40,826 nucleotides of DNA from a virus: IMG/VR virus record IMGVR_UViG_3300034159_000029, positions 1-40,826 of that record. One strand, written 5' to 3'. This document shows positions 6,291-13,760 of the stretch, in pieces. The notes under the pieces were generated by a model that had not been told where the DNA came from, made no database searches, and saw only the letters and a list, made by a program, of their open reading frames with translations. Numbering within the stretch: the stretch's first letter is position 1; each line of letters begins with the position of its first letter. The translations under genes were made by a program, and so were the position numbers.

Positions 6291-7120
6291 GCGCCCGCGA
6301 GTTTTTCAAGAAATATTTAAGCCTTGACTTTCTGACTGACCGCGTTGCCATGATCGCGGCAATTATTGTAAGCCTTGGGACCATTACCCTTATGTTTGTG
6401 GTAATCACTCCAGACATTTTGATTTTTCAAATCGTCATGGGATCAATGGGCGCTATCCTTGTCCTGTTCAGCCCCCGCGCACTGGCTAAAAGAAAATTCG
6501 GGCTTTGGCGTTGGATTGCCTGCCTTATCGTATTTGCTGAAGTTTCGACGGTTTTGACCATGACCGACACACGAAGCCAGGAGGCGACGACTACGGAAGC
6601 GGTTACGGTAGACCCTGTTTGGAAAGCGTACCAGGATGCTACAAAAACCGCTCAGGACAATTTGACCGACTTGATAGGCCAACAACACGCGGCGACTACT
6701 AAAGATTTTCTTGAAACATTAAAAGGCCAAATAGCGATAGCTACAGTAATTTATCAAACGGCATTCGCTGCCCAAGCATCATACAGGTCGGCGGGGCCAG
6801 CGCAAGTTGGTATAGACCCTAACAAGCTTTTTATGGCGATACCTTCAGCGATAGCCAGCGGACAGCTTGCTCGGTACATGACGCTGGTTTTCTCGATTAT
6901 AGTCGCCATAGTTTTCCAGGCCGTAATATTTGCAACCGTTACCAACACGGTCAAGCAGATCAGGCGGGCAGATAGCGAAAAAGCTGGAGCTAAAAAGCCA
7001 AAGAAACCGAGAAAACCGCCAAAGCCAAAACCAGCCGAGGCAGAACAGGAGGAGCCAAAGCCGATTACTGAAGACGATTTTATTCAGGAAACGGAACCGC
7101 CAAGCATGCTTGACGTATAA
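6287..7120 (+). CDS. multi-pass membrane protein with proline/lysine-rich tail
   Basis: A 277-residue integral membrane protein I do not recognise. Hydrophobic segments lie at about 20-41, 45-62, 74-91 and 198-220, with a polar alpha-helical domain of about 100 residues between the third and fourth. The last 55 residues are first very basic and proline-rich (KKPKKPRKPPKPKP) and then acidic. It is co-transcribed with the RHH gene and lies far from the holin region, so host-membrane takeover or exclusion is more likely than lysis; this is inference. Confidence 0.65.
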   Translation: MSAREFFKKYLSLDFLTDRVAMIAAIIVSLGTITLMFVVITPDILIFQIVMGSMGAILVLFSPRALAKRKFGLWRWIACLIVFAEVSTVLTMTDTRSQEATTTEAVTVDPVWKAYQDATKTAQDNLTDLIGQQHAATTKDFLETLKGQIAIATVIYQTAFAAQASYRSAGPAQVGIDPNKLFMAIPSAIASGQLARYMTLVFSIIVAIVFQAVIFATVTNTVKQIRRADSEKAGAKKPKKPRKPPKPKPAEAEQEEPKPITEDDFIQETEPPSMLDV

Positions 7121-7123
7121 AAA

Positions 7124-7145
7124 AGGCCCCGCGCTAACGGGGCCT
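7124..7145 (-). terminator. GC-rich hairpin; terminator-like on the minus strand
   Basis: AGGCCCCG (7124-7131), loop of 6, CGGGGCCT (7138-7145) forms a perfect 8-bp stem. The A-tract lies 5' of it (7119-7124), so a T-tract follows only when read on the minus strand. On the plus strand the stem is followed directly by AAAAGGAGG, the ribosome site of the next gene. It could block minus-strand transcription or affect processing or translation of the next gene. Confidence 0.5.
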
Positions 7146-7158
7146 AAAAGGAGGAATC

Positions 7159-7425
7159 GTGTCAGAGACAAATACACCCCCTATAGGTGCGGTGTCAAAT
7201 GGCGATGAGCCAGCAGCCCCATGTAATATATTTAGTGGGTATGATACCAGCCAGTACACCGGCTTCACCAAGCGGGAAGTTATCGCCAAGGATTGCTTGG
7301 TTGGTATTTTATCAAATACCACTCCGACGCAATCGCAAGAGCAGCTAGATCGAATTTTCAAGATCGTTCCTATAATCGCTGTCAAACTCGCCGACGCCCT
7401 ACTATCCGCACTCGCCAAACCATAA
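7159..7425 (+). CDS. hypothetical protein (GTG start)
   Basis: An 88-residue protein starting at GTG 7159 with GGAGG 6 nt upstream. The first 45 residues are low in structure and rich in Pro, Gly and Ser; the rest is amphipathic helix (QLDRIFKIVPIIAVKLADAL). The TAA is followed by GGAG for the next gene. Because it precedes the recombination genes it may be an accessory to them. No family recognised. Confidence 0.55.
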   Translation: MSETNTPPIGAVSNGDEPAAPCNIFSGYDTSQYTGFTKREVIAKDCLVGILSNTTPTQSQEQLDRIFKIVPIIAVKLADALLSALAKP

Positions 7426-7438
7426 GGAGAATAAAACC

Positions 7439-8404
7439 ATGAACAGAGAACAAGCCCTAAAATTCAAGGCCGACTATATCGCCAAGGGGGCGCGGGATTT
7501 TACCAACCCAGCCCACTATGAGCTTGACCCAGTCGGTTTTTTTGAACCCCATGTCGAGGTAGTTATAATCACCCGCGAAGATATCCACGAACTAAAAGGT
7601 GGAACCCTTTCGCTAAAAAAGGAAACTGTTGATAAAATCGCCAGGGCCTCCGGTGTAAGTTTCCGGGATCTTCCAGCGGAAAAACACAATCGGGGGGAAC
7701 CTTTCATCGGGCGATGCCAGCCAATTATTCAGGGTCCAGACGGGCAACCAGTTACGGGAGACGTGGCAGTATATGAATTTGACCCGGAATTGCGGGCCGA
7801 AGAAGATATCTTGAAAGCCCAAGAAAAGGCAGAAAAAGACGGGCAAAAATATGTAATAACCCCAAACCAACGGCGCCTAAAGGTTTTGGACTATGAAAAA
7901 TCAGGACACCAGCGGGCAAACACTGGCGCCCGGAGTCGCGCCACTATCGCCGCTGTCGGTATGCAGACCGGGTTTAAGGATTTATTTCGGAAAGGCCCAA
8001 CCGAATATTTCCTTTTCTCTCGGGTAATTATCAACGTCAAAAACAAAATGGTAGCCGAAATGCAGCTAAGCGCCATAAGCGGCAATGTTCGCAACCTGTA
8101 CGGACCCAAGCAAATCGAAAGCAGCCCAGGCGATGTAACCGCCCATTATGAGGTACAGGAAGAATCCGAACCCATAAGCCGCGACGCCTTCACACCGGAC
8201 GCACCAGAGCCAACAATCGAGGCGTTACGAATGGCTACACTCCAAGACCTTTTGGATAAGTACGAAAAAAAGCTTAACCCCGAAGGCGTCCGAATTTCTC
8301 GGGAGGCAATCGCACAGCAACACAACGCCCATATTCAAGATTGCCTGGAGGCTATCAAGCAGGCGTTGGCTAAGCAAAATATAATTTTAGGCGGTGGTGT
8401 ATGA
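7439..8404 (+). CDS. putative recombination / ssDNA-annealing-type protein
   Basis: A 321-residue protein, tentatively assigned. The N-terminal half holds VEVVIITREDIHELK and LKKETVDKIARASGVSF; the middle has NTGARSRATIAAVGM, recalling the 'A-x-T-x-A-x-x-R-A' helix seen in many phage annealing proteins (RecT, Erf and Sak-like groups). It overlaps the SbcCD fusion by ATGA, and annealing proteins are normally encoded beside their exonuclease. On that basis it would bind resected ssDNA and promote annealing. I cannot place it in a named family; a ssDNA-binding role without annealing is an alternative. Confidence 0.4.
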   Translation: MNREQALKFKADYIAKGARDFTNPAHYELDPVGFFEPHVEVVIITREDIHELKGGTLSLKKETVDKIARASGVSFRDLPAEKHNRGEPFIGRCQPIIQGPDGQPVTGDVAVYEFDPELRAEEDILKAQEKAEKDGQKYVITPNQRRLKVLDYEKSGHQRANTGARSRATIAAVGMQTGFKDLFRKGPTEYFLFSRVIINVKNKMVAEMQLSAISGNVRNLYGPKQIESSPGDVTAHYEVQEESEPISRDAFTPDAPEPTIEALRMATLQDLLDKYEKKLNPEGVRISREAIAQQHNAHIQDCLEAIKQALAKQNIILGGGV

Positions 8405-11400
8405 ACTTAAAACTATTACACCTTGCGGACCTACACGCCAAGCCAGAACGAGCCGACGAGCTTTTGCAGTCGATAGCAGCCGCCAAGAAGGAATCTACAG
8501 GCGTTGACCTTATAGTCGTATCAGGAGACGTTTGGGACGGAGTAATAAGAAACACCAGGGGAAGCCGGTTCCCGGAACTCCTGGAGGCTATCCGAAGCCT
8601 GGCCGATGTTGCGCCTGTTGCCATGATCTATGGAACGCCTACCCATGACGCCGAGGGTAGCCTTGACGTTTTCCCGACGCTTGATTCAAAATTTGGAATC
8701 ACCATTTTGGAACCGGGGAAGGCTTATTTCTATCATAAAGACAGATCCGATCCAGCGCGGATTAGTATTGACGGCGGGGAATATGCCGACGCTATCCTTT
8801 TCGGCGTCCCCGAACCATCCAAGAAATTCCTTTCCGAATATTTTGACAACGCCAAAGAAACCGACCAGGCAGTTCGCGACGGCCTTCGTGGCCTGTTTGG
8901 TGCCCTTGGTGCCACTCGTCGCCAGTATCCCGGGTTACCTTGTGTCATGCTTTACCATGGCCAAGTAGGCGGCGCACGCCTGCAAAACGGCGACGTCTTA
9001 GACAATGGCTCCGGTATTAGACCAAGCATTGACGATTTAGCAGCTGTTGGGGCCGACTATATCGCAATGGGTGATATTCACGAACCGCAACAAGTAGGAA
9101 GCCTGCCAGCATATTACCCCGGCAGCGCCTACCCAAAAGACTTTGGCGAGACTCACGAGGCGGGGGGGAATCTGGTCGAGATATTCCCGGGGTACGATGA
9201 AAACCCGGAGGGGGTACTTTTCGGGGACGGTACTTTTGACTGCAATATTGACCGAGTTCCCTTTGGCCACCCTGTAAACCAGACAATCAAGGTTACCTTA
9301 GATCCGTTTCATTCAAAACCCCCTGTCGTGCTTCCAGGAATTATGTTTGAACCAGGGCGCAGAATCAAACTAGAAATCAGGTACAGCAAAGAGGATGGGT
9401 CCATTGATACCGATGCCTGGTTGTCTAAACTCTTGTCTGAGGGCGCTGCCACCGGTTCCATCGTCAAGCCAGACCCGATCCTCACCGAAACCGTCCGCGC
9501 CGAAAAAATAACCACTGCCCAGACTTTGGTCGATAAGGCCGCTGTATGGATGGTAAGCTCCGGTAAACTATATTCAAATTCGATTCGCGCCAAGATCCGC
9601 CAAATTGAAACCGAAACCACGCAAGCCAACGACCAAGGGCCGGAACGCCGATTTCGCAACGTTTCAACCCTAATTCGTGGGTCAAAAGGCTTTTGGAAGA
9701 ACCAGAAAAAAGACGAGGTTTTTCTTGACTGGGAATCATACGGCCCCGGAGTTGTCGCCTACATTGGCCCCAATGGCTACGGAAAAACCACAAGTTTTGA
9801 CTTTTCAAAACCCTGGCCTGTTCCTGTAAGCCGACCGCCTAAGACCATCAAGAACCATTTCAGGCTTCGGGATTCCTTAATCGAAAATATCTATCTGGAC
9901 GAAGTTTCCGGGGTTAGGTACAAGTCGAAAATCACGATTGACGCCGGCATAGCTTCGGGTAAAACGGAATACTATTTATCCCGCGATATCGGCGACGGAA
10001 AAGGATTCCAGACATTGCCAGGAATCGAAGGCCGTTTGGATGGATACGAACAGGCCGTCGAAAGTATTTTCGGTTCCATGGATATTTACTTGCGGACTGC
10101 CTACGCCACCCAAAAACCAACCAAAGACCGTCCCGACATATCGGAGGCCACCCAGGGCGAAAAGAAGACCCTAATTGCTGAACTCGCCGGAAAGGATGGT
10201 TTTGCAGTCTACCAGGCAGCGGCGAAGATAATCGGGGATACTGCCGAGAAATCACTGATTCCGAAGATCACCGAAATTTCAACGCTGGAAAGCCGATCGC
10301 CCGACGAAGTAAAACTATTAAACGACATTGAAATTGCCAACAGTGACCGGGAAGCAGCCCGCCAAAACATGGTAGTCATTTTGGAAAAAGTAAAGGAAGC
10401 AAGCAACAAAGTAGAAACTCTTGGAATACGTGCGGCAGCGAACAGACAAACTGCCGAACAAATTACCCGGGCCGATAACTTGGTTTTTGTTTCCAATGGC
10501 AAAATCAGTGCAATTGCAACACAGATTCAGCTCGACCAGGACACATTAGGGCGCAAGGAGGGAGCAGAACGAACGGTTCAGGAATTCGACGCACTGACCA
10601 AGGCAGTGGCAGATCAGGACACGGTATATCAAAAGCACCTAGAAGCGATGCAGGAACACCAAAAAACCGTGGACTATGCTCGAAGAATATTTGACGATAG
10701 CCAACGCGCTGACCGTTTGATATTCGATCAAATGCGCCAAGAGCACCAAGGTAAAGTCGGAGACTTGCGCACCAGGGAATATGAAGCGCAACGGTACCTT
10801 GATAATGACCGCGCCGAACTCCGAAGCTGCCAAGCCGAAGCCAAACGCCTGGAAGATATACTTTCTGCACCTATCGCCGACCATTGCCCGACCTGTCGTC
10901 AAATGCTACCAGCCGAAGCCATGGCCCATGTTCAATCTGAACGTAAAAACACCCAACAAGAACTTGACGAGGTAAAGAAGGACATAGCAACCGCTGAAAA
11001 ATGCATTATCGAGGCAGTAAAAAACCTTAAGGCTATTACAGCAATGGTCAAACACACGGAATACAATGCACCGAAATCACCAGAATTTCCCGAATTCATC
11101 CCGCCAGTATCAACGGTTACAGCATGGAATGACGCCAACCGCCAGACATTGAAAACACAATTATCGTTTTGCAATATTGGAATGGCCCGCGAAATAATCC
11201 AAAAGGCAGCGCAATCCCAGGTCAGAATTGACGAGCTGGCCAAGCAGCTTGCCGACCTTCAGGCAACGGTAACCAGGGAACGTAAACAGACCGATGAATT
11301 ACGCTTACAGCTTAATCCCTCCATAGATTCAGATTTTGCCCAGGCTCAAGCCGAATACCAGACATTGCAGAATCAATACCGAGAGGCCCAGGGAATGGAA

Positions 11401-12030
11401 TCCAAAGCCCAGGCTATGCTTGACCAGGCAACACTTAGGATGAAAGGTGCCGAAAGGGAACGCATCGAGATTGCTGGACTCAAGGCAGCACTCTTCGGCC
11501 TACAAGCCGATATAGCCGAATGGCGATATGTTGAGAACGTAATCGAAGGTATTCGGGATCTAGAACTTGACGCCCTGGCCCCGCACATTGCATCTGTAGC
11601 TACCAAGATACTGGCAAGTTCAGGACGTCCCGGAGTCATTCGAATCGACACAACCCGATTGTCAAGCGAAGGTGGGAAGCGTGCGCGGCAGATCGAAGAT
11701 TTCAAAATTATGTATGTCGGCGACGACGGGGAAGAACAAGATATCGCCACGTGCTCAGGCGGTGAAATGGTCTGGCAGCGAAAGGCGCTATACGATGCCT
11801 TTGCGGTCATTAGGTCCAGGAATTCTCGGATCCGGTTCACTACTGGTTTGCTTGATGAAACCGACGGCGCATTGTTTCCCGAGGACAGGGTAAACTATTT
11901 TAGGATGCTGGAAGCTGGACACATTGAAAGCGGGCGATTCCAGACCATTTTGATTACCCAGGCTCCCGAGATTGCCGAAATGGCACAGACGGTGATTGAT
12001 GTGAGGGAATTGAAGGGAAGGGAATCATGA
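8401..12030 (+). CDS. SbcD-SbcC (Mre11-Rad50) single-chain fusion nuclease/ATPase
   Basis: One uninterrupted 1209-residue frame joins both subunits. Residues 1 to about 290 are a metallophosphoesterase: DLH (10-12), GDVWD (42-46), a variant GTPTHD (78-83), YHG (185-187) and GDIHEP (224-229). A linker with a probable capping region follows. From about 430 the Rad50/SbcC ATPase begins: Walker [10 protein letters not shown] (about 456-464), long coiled coils broken by a zinc hook CPTC (about 828-831), signature SGGE (about 1118) and Walker B ending LLDE (about 1149-1152). It would open DNA hairpins or resect ends under ATP control. In T4 and T5 these are two genes. Overlaps the preceding gene by ATGA. 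Confidence 0.88.
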   Translation: MNLKLLHLADLHAKPERADELLQSIAAAKKESTGVDLIVVSGDVWDGVIRNTRGSRFPELLEAIRSLADVAPVAMIYGTPTHDAEGSLDVFPTLDSKFGITILEPGKAYFYHKDRSDPARISIDGGEYADAILFGVPEPSKKFLSEYFDNAKETDQAVRDGLRGLFGALGATRRQYPGLPCVMLYHGQVGGARLQNGDVLDNGSGIRPSIDDLAAVGADYIAMGDIHEPQQVGSLPAYYPGSAYPKDFGETHEAGGNLVEIFPGYDENPEGVLFGDGTFDCNIDRVPFGHPVNQTIKVTLDPFHSKPPVVLPGIMFEPGRRIKLEIRYSKEDGSIDTDAWLSKLLSEGAATGSIVKPDPILTETVRAEKITTAQTLVDKAAVWMVSSGKLYSNSIRAKIRQIETETTQANDQGPERRFRNVSTLIRGSKGFWKNQKKDEVFLDWESYGPGVVAYIGPNGYGKTTSFDFSKPWPVPVSRPPKTIKNHFRLRDSLIENIYLDEVSGVRYKSKITIDAGIASGKTEYYLSRDIGDGKGFQTLPGIEGRLDGYEQAVESIFGSMDIYLRTAYATQKPTKDRPDISEATQGEKKTLIAELAGKDGFAVYQAAAKIIGDTAEKSLIPKITEISTLESRSPDEVKLLNDIEIANSDREAARQNMVVILEKVKEASNKVETLGIRAAANRQTAEQITRADNLVFVSNGKISAIATQIQLDQDTLGRKEGAERTVQEFDALTKAVADQDTVYQKHLEAMQEHQKTVDYARRIFDDSQRADRLIFDQMRQEHQGKVGDLRTREYEAQRYLDNDRAELRSCQAEAKRLEDILSAPIADHCPTCRQMLPAEAMAHVQSERKNTQQELDEVKKDIATAEKCIIEAVKNLKAITAMVKHTEYNAPKSPEFPEFIPPVSTVTAWNDANRQTLKTQLSFCNIGMAREIIQKAAQSQVRIDELAKQLADLQATVTRERKQTDELRLQLNPSIDSDFAQAQAEYQTLQNQYREAQGMESKAQAMLDQATLRMKGAERERIEIAGLKAALFGLQADIAEWRYVENVIEGIRDLELDALAPHIASVATKILASSGRPGVIRIDTTRLSSEGGKRARQIEDFKIMYVGDDGEEQDIATCSGGEMVWQRKALYDAFAVIRSRNSRIRFTTGLLDETDGALFPEDRVNYFRMLEAGHIESGRFQTILITQAPEIAEMAQTVIDVRELKGRES

Positions 12031-12133
12031 AAGAGCCATTGATGCTTATCAGGCTCTTTGGGAATCAATAAACGGACCAGGATCATGGGAAGCTAATCCA
12101 TGGGTATGGGTAGTCGAATTCAAGAAAGTATAA
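12014..12133 (+). pseudogene. 3' remnant of a phage ASCH/'morphogenetic'-type gene
   Basis: A frame open from 12014 to TAA 12131-12133 without ATG, GTG or TTG start reads [20 protein letters not shown] then [11 protein letters not shown]. This is the typical C-terminus of a common phage family (W-E-S-I-N-G-x-G-S-W, N-P-W-V-W-V). The N-terminal part is absent because the SbcCD fusion gene occupies the space. I read it as a gene fossil left by recombination; translation from the ATT at 12038 is possible but unlikely. Confidence 0.5.
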
Positions 12134-12137
12134 ACGC

Positions 12138-12156
12138 TCCGGGCAACGTTCCCGGA
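12138..12156 (+). promoter_or_regulatory. hairpin upstream of a ribosome-binding site
   Basis: TCCGGG (12138-12143), 7-nt loop, CCCGGA (12151-12156), followed by AAAAAGGAG and the ATG at 12171. Its place just before the Shine-Dalgarno matches the hairpin at 7124, so a role in mRNA 5'-end protection or processing is possible. There is no U-run after it, so it is not a normal terminator. Confidence 0.4.
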
Positions 12157-12170
12157 AAAAGGAGAAATCT

Positions 12171-12731
12171 ATGGACATACCAGGAATGGCAATCAATGAG
12201 ATTATCATTCGGACATTGCACGAATCGGCGCAGTGTAAGGACAAACTGGAAACCGAAGAGTCTGGCCGAGAAGTCGCCAGGCTTCAAGGTTCGGTAGCAG
12301 GGTATCGAATGTTTCTAAGTTTTCTTGCCGCCGAATTTCACCTTCCCCAGTCGGTATTGGAATATACTGGGGATGAGGGATTCGAGGCGCCAAAGCTTGG
12401 CGATGATCAATTGATTTCGTACCGGATCGACATAGCGGACCTGAAGCTTTCCGACGCATGGGTCAAGGTTCTGGCGCGTATCGAAGAAAACACCTTGAAG
12501 TTGAAAAACTTCCTGCTATTCTCTGCCGAAAAATCTAGGGATCTGGACTATTCTCAAGGTCAATTCAAGGCGACGGTTTTCTATGAAAACTTTTTCACCG
12601 CGATTGAAAACGAAACGGCACGGCGTGAAAAGGAAGCCGCCGAACGAGCGAAAAGTCCCGGACTTTTTGACGACGAATCCAATATAACGGTTTTCAAAAA
12701 GCCGGAAATCAACCGGGAGGCAATGCAATGA
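12171..12731 (+). CDS. hypothetical protein
   Basis: A 186-residue acidic protein of unknown function with AAAGGAG 7 nt before its ATG. It is mostly helical: an N-terminal helix (GMAINEIIIRTLHESAQ), a middle region (LLFSAEKSRDLDYSQGQF) and a charged C-terminal helix (NETARREKEAAERAK) ending in GLFDDESNITVF. The position between SbcCD and the SSB-like gene suggests a recombination or replication accessory. Overlaps the next gene by ATGA. Confidence 0.55.
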   Translation: MDIPGMAINEIIIRTLHESAQCKDKLETEESGREVARLQGSVAGYRMFLSFLAAEFHLPQSVLEYTGDEGFEAPKLGDDQLISYRIDIADLKLSDAWVKVLARIEENTLKLKNFLLFSAEKSRDLDYSQGQFKATVFYENFFTAIENETARREKEAAERAKSPGLFDDESNITVFKKPEINREAMQ

Positions 12732-12913
12732 GCGAAAACCCAGTCGGACGAACCCGTATGAATCTAAGCCAAGGCGCAAAAGGTACCTGGCAAATCGACG
12801 TGACCGCCGAGTATGAAACCCCCGAATTGACGGCTATTCATCTTAGTAGGGCGATTGATCAAGTCAAGAAAATCGTCGAAGAGAAAAAACTTCCCTTGGT
12901 GCAGGTCGTCTAA
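12728..12913 (+). CDS. hypothetical small protein (61 aa)
   Basis: The product has a beta strand (TWQIDVTAEYET) followed by a helix (PELTAIHLSRAIDQVKKIVEE). The pattern 'strand, acidic turn, A-I-D-x-V-K' resembles small proteins often seen next to SSB-like genes in phages. No function known. ATGA overlap with the upstream gene and a GGGAGG about 9 nt before the ATG. Confidence 0.55.
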   Translation: MSENPVGRTRMNLSQGAKGTWQIDVTAEYETPELTAIHLSRAIDQVKKIVEEKKLPLVQVV

Positions 12914-12914
12914 A

Positions 12915-13049
12915 ATGAAGCGGGCACTTTTGCGCTATGCCTTACGCATAGCCCGAGAATGCAAAAAACAAAAACCCCTGGATATCAGGCAGGCCAAGCA
13001 GACGCTTGCGCTTGCCGTTATCCGGGAAATATTCAGATCAAAGGAATAA
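12915..13049 (+). CDS. hypothetical small basic protein (44 aa)
   Basis: ATG 12915 follows the previous stop by two bases. The product is strongly basic and helical (KRALLRYALRIARECKKQK and LALAVIREIFRSKE). No good Shine-Dalgarno is visible, so translation probably depends on re-initiation. A longer in-frame start at 12855 lies inside the previous gene. Nucleic-acid binding is plausible from the charge alone. Confidence 0.45.
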   Translation: MKRALLRYALRIARECKKQKPLDIRQAKQTLALAVIREIFRSKE

Positions 13050-13050
13050 C

Positions 13051-13317
13051 ATGGCAACCAAGAAAGTCTACGACCTGGCCGTCGCCGTCGGTAAATATAC
13101 CAGCGAAGGCAAGGAAAAGAACCGCTACCAGAATATAGGCGTCATGCTGGAAAGGGACGATGGCGGGCGTTTTATGATTCTTGAAACTTGGTTTAACCCC
13201 GCTGGAATTCCGCACGAACCAGGAAAGGGTATAATGGTTTCGATGTTTGAACCACGGCAGCGTGAGGTCGGGAAGGCTGGCCCCGATGATCATTTTGAAG
13301 ACGACATACCATTCTAA
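13051..13317 (+). CDS. SSB-like single-stranded DNA-binding protein
   Basis: An 88-residue protein. The core (KVYDLAVAVGKYTSEGKEKN, then RYQNIGVMLERDDGGRFMIL) is beta-rich and fits a compact OB-type fold, and the C-terminus HFEDDIPF closely matches the acidic tip of bacterial SSB (DDDIPF), which recruits replication and repair partners. Similar small phage proteins occur in replication modules. It would coat ssDNA made by the SbcCD fusion and the helicases. ATG 13051 was chosen over the 13006 start because AAGGA lies 7 nt upstream and the overlap disappears. Confidence 0.65.
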   Translation: MATKKVYDLAVAVGKYTSEGKEKNRYQNIGVMLERDDGGRFMILETWFNPAGIPHEPGKGIMVSMFEPRQREVGKAGPDDHFEDDIPF

Positions 13318-13504
13318 GGCGCTGACAAAAGAAGAATATCCGGGGGCCGACTGGGAATTTATGATTTCAAGGGGTTTTACGGCGTTTAGGATTACCAAAA
13401 AAATAATCATGTGGTCGCAGGTAAAACCCGTATATAAACAGGGTGAGCTTTTCCAAAACACTCAAGACCAAATAGCTTGTGACCGAACCAAACCCGGTAT
13501 ATAA
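13286..13504 (+). CDS. hypothetical protein (72 aa)
   Basis: A basic, beta-rich product (MIILKTTYHSKALTKEEYPG, FTAFRITKKIIMWSQVKPVY) of unknown function. ATG 13286 lies inside the end of the SSB-like gene in another frame and has GGAAGG 11 nt upstream. Its 3' end contains the promoter of the structured RNA at 13512. It could be a genuine small gene or a chance frame; the ordered amino-acid composition favours a gene. Confidence 0.45.
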   Translation: MIILKTTYHSKALTKEEYPGADWEFMISRGFTAFRITKKIIMWSQVKPVYKQGELFQNTQDQIACDRTKPGI

Positions 13505-13505
13505 T
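13477..13505 (+). promoter_or_regulatory. strong sigma-70 promoter for structured leader/sRNA
   Basis: TTGTGA (13477-13482), a 17-nt spacer and a perfect TATAAT (13500-13505). The expected start site near 13512 coincides with the first base of a chain of RNA helices, and a U-run terminator ends that chain at 13627. This spacing makes a discrete transcript of about 115 nt very likely. Confidence 0.7.
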
Positions 13506-13511
13506 ACCAGC

Positions 13512-13627
13512 GTCGGATTAGCCACCCGATGAATAGACCAGCTAAAACCGTAGAACCCTACGGGAGCCGTTTACACGTTATAGCTGGCGTGTACCCCTTG
13601 GCCGGGGCGGTTCCCATAGGGTTTTTT
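13512..13627 (+). ncRNA. structured RNA with three-way junction, pseudoknot and terminator (riboswitch/attenuator-like)
   Basis: The non-coding gap holds nested helices: P0 13511-13516/13526-13531; a long closing stem 13554-13569/13608-13623 (15 of 16 paired, one G-U) directly before T6 (13622-13627); inside it hairpins 13572-13577/13588-13593 and 13594-13597/13604-13607, making a three-way junction. CCAGCTA (13538-13544) is fully complementary to TAGCTGG (13581-13587) in a hairpin loop, a 7-bp pseudoknot. CCGTAG/CTACGG (13548-13553/13558-13563) is an alternative hairpin that would break the terminator stem. This is the anatomy of an attenuator or riboswitch ahead of the replication operon; a free small RNA is the alternative. 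I do not recognise the class. Confidence 0.65.
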
Positions 13628-13640
13628 ATTTGGAGTATTT

Positions 13641-13760
13641 ATGTTCAAATTCATTTTCAGATTATTCAAGCCCGGAAAATATCGATGCGATTTTTGGCCA
13701 GTGATCACAATAAAAGGCATTAAATATCAAGGACCAAACAAAAAGAAGGTGCCATTATGA
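13641..13760 (+). CDS. hypothetical small basic protein (39 aa)
   Basis: The first gene after the RNA terminator. GGAG lies 6 nt before ATG 13641 and the TGA overlaps the ATG of the replisome organizer. The product is very basic (FKFIFRLFKPGKYRCDFW..., GPNKKKVPL). It may serve as a coupling or leader gene for the replication operon. Function unknown. Confidence 0.5.
   Translation: MFKFIFRLFKPGKYRCDFWPVITIKGIKYQGPNKKKVPL

Noticed and set aside
7124-7145. Plus-strand intrinsic terminator
   Set aside because: No U-run follows the stem on the plus strand; recorded as a minus-strand type hairpin.
11373-11840. 155-codon minus-strand frame opposite SbcC
   Set aside because: Ser/Ala-rich antisense of the coiled-coil and signature region; not protein-like.
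12100-12297. 65-codon plus-strand frame starting before the 12171 gene
   Set aside because: Overlaps the well-supported 12171 gene in another frame and its first part crosses the hairpin before that gene's ribosome site.
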